46,812 nt of DNA from JBKPDV01 sp046728075 (GTDB lineage: Bacteria; Acidobacteriota; Thermoanaerobaculia; UBA5066; Gp7-AA6): positions 1 through 46,812 of the forward strand of contig JBKPDV010000231.1 of NCBI GenBank assembly GCA_046728075.1. Direction: 5' to 3'. Below the pieces are notes generated by a model that ran no database searches, was not told the origin of the DNA, and worked only from the letters and a program-made list of their open reading frames with translations. This document shows positions 41,078 to 46,812 of the stretch, in pieces. The translations under genes were made by a program, and so were the position numbers. The first letter of the stretch is position 1; each line of letters starts with the position of its first letter.

Positions 41078-41566
41078 ATGATCAACGAAATAGACGCCAC
41101 TATTCTGAACATACTGCAGAAAAACGCCAGAACCTCCAACGCGGAGATCGCAAGGAAAGTGGGTCTGGCGCCTTCGGCGGTCTTCGAGAGGATCCGCAAG
41201 CTCGAAGAGCGCGACGTGATTCGCGGCTACCACGCGGCCGTCAACCCGAAGGCCGTGAATCTCGGGCAACTCGCCTTCACGTTCGTACGCTCCAACGACC
41301 GGCCGGGCGGGGTAGCGACGGCCACCCGGCTGGCGGAAATTCCGGAGGTCCTCGAGGTTCATCATGTTGCCGGCGAGGACTGTTTTCTCGTCAAGGTCCG
41401 AGCGGCGGACTCGGAGGGGCTCGGGCGTCTCCTGCGAGAACAACTCGGATCAATCGAAACGATCTCTTCCACTCGAACAACCATGGTCCTCGAAGTCGTG
41501 AAGGAGTCGAGCGTCCTTCCGGCCGCGCAGTCGTTGTCGGAGGAAGAGGAGGCGGCCAGTGCCTGA
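41078..41566 (+). CDS. Lrp/AsnC-family transcriptional regulator
   Basis: A 162-residue regulator with the AsnC helix-turn-helix at the N-terminus (MINEIDATILNILQKNARTS; NAEIARKVGLAPSAVFERI) and the RAM ligand/oligomerisation domain after residue 65 (LAFTFVRSN; VLEVHHVAGEDCFLVKVRA). Such proteins sense amino acids and often control neighbouring transporters and themselves. It overlaps the following EamA-type exporter gene by 8 nt, so it probably regulates amino-acid or metabolite efflux by that carrier. Confidence 0.93.
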   Translation: MINEIDATILNILQKNARTSNAEIARKVGLAPSAVFERIRKLEERDVIRGYHAAVNPKAVNLGQLAFTFVRSNDRPGGVATATRLAEIPEVLEVHHVAGEDCFLVKVRAADSEGLGRLLREQLGSIETISSTRTTMVLEVVKESSVLPAAQSLSEEEEAASA

Positions 41567-42530
41567 TGCCGCGGGCCGCGGACCCACCCGCGGCCGCGTC
41601 GCGCTCGCCTTTGCCGCCGTCTACGTCCTCTGGGGGTCGACGTATCTCGCGATCCGCTTCGGCATCGAAACCATCCCGCCGTTTCTCATGGCGGGAACCC
41701 GGCACCTGATCGCCGGACTCCTTCTCTACACCTGGATGCGCTCGCGCGGCACGCCTCGTCCGTCGGCCACGCACTGGAGAAGCGCCACGATCATCGGCGG
41801 TCTGATGCTGCTCGGCGGCAACGGGCTGGTGACCTGGGCCGAGCAGCGCGTTCCGTCGGGGCTGGCGGCCTTGATCGTCGCCTCGGTTCCGATCTGGATG
41901 GCGGTTCTCGAGGGCTTCGAGAAGCGCGCGCGCCCGGGAGGGGCCGTTATCGCCGGCCTTCTGCTCGGGCTGGCGGGCATCGCGCTCCTCGTCGCGCCGG
42001 GCCGGTTCGCCGGCAACGGCCACGTCGATCCGATCGGTGCGCTGGCTCTCCTCACGGCTGCGCTGTGCTGGTCCATCGGCTCGCTTTATTCGCGCCGGGT
42101 CCCGCTTCCCGCTTCGACCTTCACCGCGACCGCGATGGAGATGATCGCCGGCGGAACGTGGCTGTGGGTCGCCGGGCTTCTCTTCGGAGAAGGGTCGAGG
42201 CTGCATCTTTCGGCGATCTCGATGCGTTCGGCGGTCTCGCTCGCGTATCTGATTCTCTTCGGCTCCCTCATCGGGTTCACGGCCTACGTCTGGCTTCTGA
42301 AAGCGACGACGGCCGCTCGCGTCTCGACCTACGCGTACGTCAATCCGATCGTGGCGGTGGTTCTGGGGACTCTGTTCGCGGGCGAGGTGATTACGGCCCG
42401 CGTCGCGATCGCGGCATTCGTCATTGTCGGATCGGTCGCGCTCATCATCACGTCGCGAGCGCGGCCGGCGCGATCGGTCCCATCGGCGAAAGAGAGCTGG
42501 GAGGGCGAAGCCAGATCGGAGGCATCGTGA
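41559..42530 (+). CDS. EamA/DMT-family transporter
   Basis: A 323-residue membrane protein with about ten helices in two EamA repeats. The first repeat has VALAFAAVYVLWGSTYLAIRFGIETIPPFLMAGTRHL and the second begins near ALLTAALCWSIGSLYSRRV, with YAYVNPIVAVVLGTLFAGE near the end. These are YdcZ/RhaT/RhtA-like exporters of amino acids or other metabolites. It starts at a GTG inside the end of the Lrp gene and ends overlapping the next start (GTGA), forming one operon with the regulator. Confidence 0.92.
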   Translation: MPDAAGRGPTRGRVALAFAAVYVLWGSTYLAIRFGIETIPPFLMAGTRHLIAGLLLYTWMRSRGTPRPSATHWRSATIIGGLMLLGGNGLVTWAEQRVPSGLAALIVASVPIWMAVLEGFEKRARPGGAVIAGLLLGLAGIALLVAPGRFAGNGHVDPIGALALLTAALCWSIGSLYSRRVPLPASTFTATAMEMIAGGTWLWVAGLLFGEGSRLHLSAISMRSAVSLAYLILFGSLIGFTAYVWLLKATTAARVSTYAYVNPIVAVVLGTLFAGEVITARVAIAAFVIVGSVALIITSRARPARSVPSAKESWEGEARSEAS

Positions 42531-43018
42531 AGAAGACTGGAAAGTCGGTAACGCAGGTTCTGCTCCACGCGCTCGATGAAGCGTACGAGGCGCCCGCGTG
42601 GCACGGCACGACTTTGAAGGGAGCCCTGCGGGGCGTTACGGCCAGACAGGCGGGGTGGCGGCCGGCCCCGGGACGCCACAACATTCGGGAGCTCGTTGTC
42701 CACGCCGCGTACTGGAAGGAACGGGTTCGGCAAAGACTCACCGGGGAGACAGAGGCTTTTCCGCATCCCGGCTCCAACTGGTTCGAGCGGCCGGGCGGAA
42801 GCGAGAAGGCATGGAAAGAGGAACGAGCGCTTCTCGACCGGGCGCATCGAAAGCTGCGTCGCGAGGTTGCGAGGCTCGATCCCGGGAAGCTGGCGCGGAG
42901 CTTGCCGGGCCACCGCCGGCGCACCGCGCTGCGGGAAGCGGCCGGAATCGCGCTCCATGACGTCTACCACACCGGCCAGATCCAGCTCCTGAAGGTCCTT
43001 CAACGGAGGAAGAAATGA
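42527..43018 (+). CDS. DinB-like protein
   Basis: A 163-residue helical-bundle protein of the DinB/DUF1572 type. Three conserved histidine sites are visible: TTLKGALRG preceded by AWHG, REL-VVHAAYW near residue 64 and the C-terminal LHDVYHTGQIQLLK. These usually bind a metal ion. The start is GTG overlapping the transporter stop. It is one of two DinB-fold proteins in this operon. Biochemical role is unknown; relatives use thiols such as bacillithiol or mycothiol. Confidence 0.8.
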   Translation: MKKTGKSVTQVLLHALDEAYEAPAWHGTTLKGALRGVTARQAGWRPAPGRHNIRELVVHAAYWKERVRQRLTGETEAFPHPGSNWFERPGGSEKAWKEERALLDRAHRKLRREVARLDPGKLARSLPGHRRRTALREAAGIALHDVYHTGQIQLLKVLQRRKK

Positions 43019-43338
43019 CGACGCCGTTTGTGTGCCGGCTCGAGTCCTTTCGCAGCTCGCAGCGTGTCCTTCACGCCGGTCTGATCGACCAACTCAGGGG
43101 CTCGGTCGAGGAAGTGCGGGAGCTTCCCAACGGCTTCGCCTTCCGGTTCGCCGACGACGGATCGCTCTTCGACCGGCTGGCCGAATGGGTGCGTCTGGAA
43201 AGCGTCTGCTGCCCGTTTCTCGACTTCGAGCTGAAGGTGGAAAAGGCCTCCGGTCCCGTCTGGCTCCGGCTGACGGGGGGCGATGGGGTCAAGGACTTCC
43301 TGAAGAATCAGTTTCCGATCGTCGCCGCGGCGGGATAA
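43015..43338 (+). CDS. Small conserved protein with adjacent cysteines, unknown function
   Basis: A 107-residue protein whose ATG overlaps the preceding stop by 4 nt. It shows a two-layer pattern: NGFAFRFADDGSLFDRLAEWVRLESVCCPFLDFEL, then GPVWLRLTGGDGVKDFLKNQF. The Cys-Cys pair near residue 63 is a possible metal or redox site. I recall similar small proteins annotated only as hypothetical. It may act with the DinB-like proteins around it. Confidence 0.72.
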   Translation: MTTPFVCRLESFRSSQRVLHAGLIDQLRGSVEEVRELPNGFAFRFADDGSLFDRLAEWVRLESVCCPFLDFELKVEKASGPVWLRLTGGDGVKDFLKNQFPIVAAAG

Positions 43339-43380
43339 GAAGCGGCTGGCGAAGACGTGGCGCCCGCCAGAGGAGGAGTG

Positions 43381-43908
43381 ATGGACCCTCGTTATCCGAT
43401 CGGTCCCTTTGAGATGAACCAGCGGACGCTGAACGAGGAGCAACGCCGCCAATTCTTCGAGCAGATCGCGCAAGCGCCGACTCGCCTGCGGGAGGCGGTG
43501 CGCGGCCTCACGCCCGAGCAGCTCGAGACGCCCTATCGGCCCGGCGGATGGACGCTGCGGCAGGTCGCTCACCACATCCCCGACAGCCACGTCAACGCGT
43601 ACTGCCGCTTCAAGCTCGCCCTGACGGAGCAAGAACCCGTGATCCGAACCTACGAAGAGTCGGAATGGGCGAAGCTTTCCGACTCGCGCGAGACTCCGAT
43701 CGAGGTCTCGCTCGAGCTTCTCGAAGCGCTTCACAAGCGCTGGGTGATCCTGCTTCGCTCTCTTTCGAAGGCCGATTTCGCGAAAACCGCGCGCCATCCC
43801 AGCTGGGGGCCCGTCACGGTCGACTGGCTTCTGGCGCAGTACGCCTGGCACGGCCGGCATCACGTGGCGCACATCACGTCGACTCGGGAGCGGATGGGAT
43901 GGAGCTGA
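43381..43908 (+). CDS. YfiT/BstA-type DinB-fold metal-dependent hydrolase or transferase
   Basis: A 175-residue protein beginning MDPRYPIGPFEMNQRTLNEE. The metal-binding histidines lie in GGWTLRQVAHHIPDSHVNAY and in the C-terminal YAWHGRHHVAHITSTRERMGW, the pattern of the YfiT family (Bacillus thiol S-transferase-like). The ATG at 43381 matches the family start better than an ATG 24 nt upstream. It overlaps the cyclase gene by 10 nt. Probable role is thiol-dependent detoxification or hydrolysis; the substrate is not known. Confidence 0.88.
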   Translation: MDPRYPIGPFEMNQRTLNEEQRRQFFEQIAQAPTRLREAVRGLTPEQLETPYRPGGWTLRQVAHHIPDSHVNAYCRFKLALTEQEPVIRTYEESEWAKLSDSRETPIEVSLELLEALHKRWVILLRSLSKADFAKTARHPSWGPVTVDWLLAQYAWHGRHHVAHITSTRERMGWS

Positions 43909-44573
43909 CGGGCGCAGATCGCCGCCTGATCGATCTGTCCCACCCGATCGAGAATGGGATGACGACTTATCCGGGGCTCCCGGCTCCGGTCGTGACGGAG
44001 TTCTGGAGCCGGGAGTCCACGCGCGGCCGCTACGCGGGCGGGACGACGTTTCAGATGGGACGCATCGAGATGGTCGCCAACACCGGCACCTACGTCGACG
44101 CCCCGTTTCATCGCTTCGCGGAGGGGGCGGACGTCGGGTCGCTCCCGCTGGAGAAACTGGCAAATCTTCCCGGGGTGCTCGTCGACGCGACGGTGGGCCG
44201 CGCACGCGGCATCGGGGAATCATTCTTTGAGGGCAAGGCGCTGCGCCGACGAGCCGTGCTCGTCCGTACGGGGTGGGACGCCCATTGGCGGACGCCCCGG
44301 TACGGCGAGGGCCACCCGTTCCTGACCCGGGGCGCTGTCGAGCTTCTCGTGCGCGAGGGAGCGGCACTCGTTGGAATCGACTCGCTGAACATCGATGACA
44401 ACGCCGACGGAACGCGGCCCGCCCACACGCTTCTGCTCGGCGCCAGCATTCCGATCGTCGAGCACCTGCGGGGCCTGGACGCGCTGCCGGAAACGGGGTT
44501 TCGCTTTTCTGCGATTCCACCTCCCGTTCGAGGTATGGGAAGCTTTCCGGTGCGAGCCTTCGCTATCCTCTGA
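43899..44573 (+). CDS. Cyclase-family (kynurenine formamidase-like) protein with altered metal motif
   Basis: A 224-residue protein of the Cyclase (PF04199-type) family: IDLSHPIENGMTTYPGLPAP at the N-terminus, then ANTGTYVDAPFHRF, later LVRTGWDAHW and LVGIDSLNIDD. The family metal motif is normally HxGTHxDxPxH; here its first two histidines are Asn and Tyr (NTGTYVDAPFH). Metal coordination must be changed or lost, although this variant may define a subfamily. The ATG at 43899 lies in the end of the YfiT-like gene. Reaction unknown. Confidence 0.82.
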   Translation: MELTGADRRLIDLSHPIENGMTTYPGLPAPVVTEFWSRESTRGRYAGGTTFQMGRIEMVANTGTYVDAPFHRFAEGADVGSLPLEKLANLPGVLVDATVGRARGIGESFFEGKALRRRAVLVRTGWDAHWRTPRYGEGHPFLTRGAVELLVREGAALVGIDSLNIDDNADGTRPAHTLLLGASIPIVEHLRGLDALPETGFRFSAIPPPVRGMGSFPVRAFAIL

Positions 44574-44640
44574 TTTCGTACCTCGCCTTCGTTTAAAACT
44601 GAACCTGGAGCCTTCAATGAACTCGAACAAGCGACCTCAA

Positions 44641-44738
44641 ACCTTGAGCCTTGAACCTTGAACCTTGAACCTTGAACTTTGAACTTTGAACTTTGAACTT
44701 TGAACTTCGAACTTTGAATTTTGAACCTTGAACCCTCA
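44641..44738. repeat. Long heptanucleotide tandem array, unit accttga/actttga
   Basis: Fourteen consecutive 7-bp units (accttga, gccttga, accttga x3, actttga x4, acttcga, actttga, attttga, accttga, accctca). They fill almost the whole gap between the cyclase gene and the small EamA-like gene and end 3 nt before its ATG. Confidence 0.95.
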
Positions 44739-44741
44739 TCC

Positions 44742-45167
44742 ATGCCGCTGGTGACTTTGTCTCTCGTCCTGATCGTATTGGCCAACGTGCTGTACCACGT
44801 GTCGCAGAAATCGATCGCGCGAACCGCTCCGCCGGTTCTTTCGCTGCTCGTGACCTACGGAATCGCGCTCCTGGGCACGTTCCTGTTGATCCCCTTCTTT
44901 CCCGTGCGCGGGTCGCTCAAGGAAGGCTGGCGCCAGCTGAACTGGGCGAGCGCGGCCGTGGGTGTCGCGGCGCTCGGCATCGAGCTCGGTTTCCTGATTG
45001 CCTACCGCGCGGGGTTGAAGGTGAGCCTCGGCTCGGCCGTCGCGAGCGCGGCCGTCGCCGCGCTGCTCGTACCGACCGGACTGCTCTTCTTCGGCGAGCG
45101 GCTCTCCGCGACCAACGTTGTCGGAGTTGTTCTCTGTGCAGTCGGTCTTTTTCTGGCGCTGCGTTGA
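44742..45167 (+). CDS. Small EamA/SMR-like membrane protein
   Basis: A 141-residue protein with about four to five hydrophobic helices (TLSLVLIVLANVLYHVSQK; LLVTYGIALLGTFLLIPFF; ASAAVGVAALGIELGFLIAYRAG; VVGVVLCAVGLFLAL). It is half the size of a usual EamA transporter and would function as a dimer, like SMR exporters. The ATG at 44742 lies directly after the heptanucleotide array, which leaves no room for a normal ribosome binding site. It ends in a TTGA overlap with the DapB-like gene. Substrate unknown. Confidence 0.78.
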   Translation: MPLVTLSLVLIVLANVLYHVSQKSIARTAPPVLSLLVTYGIALLGTFLLIPFFPVRGSLKEGWRQLNWASAAVGVAALGIELGFLIAYRAGLKVSLGSAVASAAVAALLVPTGLLFFGERLSATNVVGVVLCAVGLFLALR

Positions 45168-45970
45168 GCGGGAAAATCCGGATCTGCCTCGCGGGAGCCA
45201 CGGGATGGGTCGGACGGGGGCTCGCTCCCGCGATCGCCGCCGCTGCCGACCTGGAGCTCGTGAGCGCAGTTTCCAGAAGCCACGCCGGCAAGCCCCTCTC
45301 GGAAGCGATAGGAGATCCCCGGCTCAACCTGCGAGTGATCGGCTCGGTCGAGGAAGCGCTGGCGACGCCGTGCGATGTGCTCGTGGATTACACGAGCCCG
45401 AGCGCCGTTGCCGCCCACACGCTCGCGGCGATCGCTCGGGGAGTTCGGGTCGTGATCGGGACCTCCGGGCTGACCGAGGAAGACTTCACCACGATCGACT
45501 CGGCCGCGCGGTCCGCGGGCGTGGGAGTCCTCGCCGCGGGGAACTTCGCGATCACGGCGGTTCTGTTGCAGCGCTTCGCGGAGCTTGCGGCCCGGCAGAT
45601 TCCGCACTGGGAGATCATCGACTACGGCAAGGCCGCCAAGCCCGATGCGCCCTCGGGGACAGCGCGCGAGCTCGCGGCGCGTCTGGCCAAAGTCGGCAAG
45701 CCTCGTCTCGGCCACAGGATCGAAGAGACGCACGGCGCCAGGGAAGCGCGGGGCGCCCAGATAGAAGGCACTCCAACGCACTCGGTGCGCCTTCCCGGAT
45801 TCGTCTCCTCGATCGAAGTCCTGTTCGGTCTGCCCGACGAGCGCCTCTCCATCCGCCACGACTCCGGCTCCGGCGCCAGCCCCTACGTCGCCGGGACGCT
45901 CCTCGCGATCCGCAGAGTCGGGTCATTCACCGGATTGCGCCGTGGCCTCGACAGTGTGCTGGAGATGTGA
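45164..45970 (+). CDS. DapB-like (dihydrodipicolinate reductase-type) reductase
   Basis: A 268-residue protein of the DapB fold. The N-terminal nucleotide motif is ICLAGATGWVGRGLAPAI, GTSGLTEEDF and AAGNFAITAVLLQRFAELAA match family blocks, and KPDAPSGTA contains the conserved lysine and DAPSGT. In E. coli DapB the region before it reads EAHHRHKVDAPSGT with a catalytic His pair; here it is DYGKAAKPDAPSGT, so both histidines are missing. The start is TTG overlapping the transporter stop. It may be a lysine-pathway reductase variant or an enzyme with another substrate. Confidence 0.8.
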   Translation: MSGKIRICLAGATGWVGRGLAPAIAAAADLELVSAVSRSHAGKPLSEAIGDPRLNLRVIGSVEEALATPCDVLVDYTSPSAVAAHTLAAIARGVRVVIGTSGLTEEDFTTIDSAARSAGVGVLAAGNFAITAVLLQRFAELAARQIPHWEIIDYGKAAKPDAPSGTARELAARLAKVGKPRLGHRIEETHGAREARGAQIEGTPTHSVRLPGFVSSIEVLFGLPDERLSIRHDSGSGASPYVAGTLLAIRRVGSFTGLRRGLDSVLEM

Positions 45971-45987
45971 GGGGGACTGCGAAACCG

Positions 45988-46509
45988 CTATAGGCAGCGG
46001 AGGATGCGGGGCACGGCGTCCTGGACTAGGCGATAGCTCAAGGTCGAGCCGTCATCCAGACGGATGACTGTCAGCGTGATGGTCTTGCCTTCAAGCACGC
46101 CGACGTACCGAGCCGGCCGTTTGTCCGGCTGCCAGTTGTCGGGAAGGACCGGCGGCGTTAACCACCAGCTCCCGAGCAAGTCGAAATGGCCTGAGGCGTC
46201 GGGGGCGAAAACCTGATCGATCGAACCGGCGGCGCAGTCGTATTCGACGACAGCGCCGTAGGCGGTGATCGTCAGGCCAATGCGGTCGCCTCCCCAGATT
46301 CCCTGAAGAGACGGAAGCGCCCCGCCTCGAGAGTCGATCGCTCGAGTCGCGGGGTTTCTTGCCGGCCCGCGCGCTGCTGCGGATTCCGCGCTCGCTCCCG
46401 CTTGCGCTGGCATGGGGCTCGTCGTCGGGGTGCGGTCGGAGCACCCCACGGCAGCGCTCACTACCAAAAGCAGGAGCCTCAAGCCAAGACGAAGGGGCTG
46501 GTCGGACAT
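45988..46509 (-). CDS. Predicted lipoprotein of unknown function
   Basis: A 173-residue protein starting MSDQPLRLGLRLLLLVVSAAVGCSD, with a lipoprotein-type signal peptide and a lipobox cysteine at about residue 23. A Pro/Ala/Ser-rich linker is followed by a small beta-rich domain (LQGIWGGDRIGLTITAYGAVVEYDCAAGSIDQVF; ARYVGVLEGKTITLTVIRLDDG). The inner ATG is chosen because it directly precedes the signal sequence. It is convergent with the DapB-like gene and divergent from the gene at the right edge. Confidence 0.75.
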   Translation of the reverse strand: MSDQPLRLGLRLLLLVVSAAVGCSDRTPTTSPMPAQAGASAESAAARGPARNPATRAIDSRGGALPSLQGIWGGDRIGLTITAYGAVVEYDCAAGSIDQVFAPDASGHFDLLGSWWLTPPVLPDNWQPDKRPARYVGVLEGKTITLTVIRLDDGSTLSYRLVQDAVPRILRCL

Positions 46510-46565
46510 GGTCGGTCCCGTACCGTAGAATTCTACTTCCGTGCCAGCGCGGCCGCCCTTCTGAA

Positions 46566-46812
46566 ATGTATTTTTCGAGCCCTTTCCGCGCCAAACATCT
46601 GATGGCTCTCGGGCTGGCGGGCCTGGCCGCACTCGCGAGCGTGGCCTTCCGGCGCGAGGAACCGGCTCCGACGGCCCGGAGCGCGGTCGATATCACTCTG
46701 CAGACGATCGGAAACCTGGGCGTGCCGATCACCTCGATCGCGAACGCCGGGGATTCCCGCCTCTTTCTCACGATCCAGACAGGCCGCATCCTGATCTGGG
46801 ACGGGACGAGCT
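46566..46812 (+). CDS. N-terminus of a PQQ-dependent sugar-dehydrogenase-like secreted protein (truncated)
   Basis: The frame runs off the window edge after 82 residues. A signal-peptide-like segment (HLMALGLAGLAALASVAF) is followed by VGVPITSIANAGDSRLF-type sequence (visible: TIGNLGVPITSIANAGDSRL, then LTIQTGRILIWDGTS). This matches the first blade of soluble glucose/aldose sugar dehydrogenases, which oxidise sugars in the periplasm using PQQ. An ATG 36 nt downstream is an alternative start. The rest of the gene is outside the window. Confidence 0.6.
   Translation, partial: MYFSSPFRAKHLMALGLAGLAALASVAFRREEPAPTARSAVDITLQTIGNLGVPITSIANAGDSRLFLTIQTGRILIWDGTS

Noticed and set aside
44641..44738. 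CRISPR-like array
   Set aside because: The period is 7 bp with no unique spacers and no cas genes; it is a simple tandem repeat.
1..46812. tRNA, rRNA, transposase or integrase genes
   Set aside because: No T-arm-like consensus with acceptor pairing, no rRNA-like sequence and no DDE or tyrosine-recombinase motif was seen on either strand by eye; a tRNAscan/Infernal run would settle the RNA question.

Overview
The window is GC-rich, densely coded chromosomal DNA with many 4-nt ATGA/GTGA/TTGA gene overlaps. It carries a hopanoid operon, myo-inositol-phosphate synthase, a double-glycine peptide export locus, and a secreted protein ending in a 'PCRIVDTR...VTGYF' domain. Together these suggest an Acidobacteriota-like Gram-negative bacterium; this is inference, since no rRNA or universal marker gene is present.

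Region 1 (about 0.2-14.3 kb, all minus strand) is the most unusual part. It looks like a multi-peptide RiPP/bacteriocin-type export locus. In transcription order it holds a MacA-like adaptor, a MacB-type permease without its own ATPase, a TolC-like channel, a PpiC-related peptide-maturation-type protein, a C39-peptidase ABC transporter with two N-terminal cyclic-nucleotide-binding domains, an HlyD adaptor and a PspF-like sigma-54 activator. A near-consensus -24/-12 promoter with an upstream direct repeat follows. After it come at least nine tiny basic precursor genes in two families, with a GT4 glycosyltransferase between them. Seven precursors share a Lys/Arg-rich leader ending in GG (or AG) and have unrelated 13-31 residue tails. 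Two belong to a second family with a conserved GAGKRVFG segment. No LanM/LanB, YcaO or radical-SAM maturase is present, so the glycosyltransferase is the only obvious candidate modifying enzyme.

Region 2 (14.3-22.8 kb, minus) is a tightly coupled operon: flippase-like membrane protein, HAD hydrolase, nucleotidyltransferase/ATP-grasp fusion, class III aminotransferase, Gfo/Idh oxidoreductase, CDP-alcohol phosphatidyltransferase and inositol-1-phosphate synthase. It may make an inositol-derived, possibly aminated, polar lipid or solute. Region 3 (22.8-25.7 kb, minus) is ispH-dxs.

Region 4 (25.9-31.4 kb, plus) holds a ferritin-like protein, an outer-membrane-like protein, an HpnP-like B12 radical-SAM protein and a secreted protein. 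Region 5 (31.4-37.2 kb, minus) is a hopanoid operon: shc, hpnH, hpnA, hpnG and a squalene/phytoene synthase; dxs and ispH supply its isoprenoid precursors. metH lies divergently. Region 6 (41-46.8 kb) has an Lrp-type regulator, EamA transporters, DinB/YfiT-type proteins, a cyclase-family protein with altered metal ligands, a DapB-like reductase with altered catalytic residues, a lipoprotein and the start of a PQQ sugar-dehydrogenase-like gene.

Ten arrays of short tandem repeats, all with a 7-bp period but with different unit sequences, cut across these regions. They sit at gene junctions, gene ends or inside one fused gene. Two pairs are inverted and could form long hairpins within operons. 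No tRNA, rRNA, CRISPR array, transposase or integrase was seen. No gene-free stretch exceeds about 260 bases.
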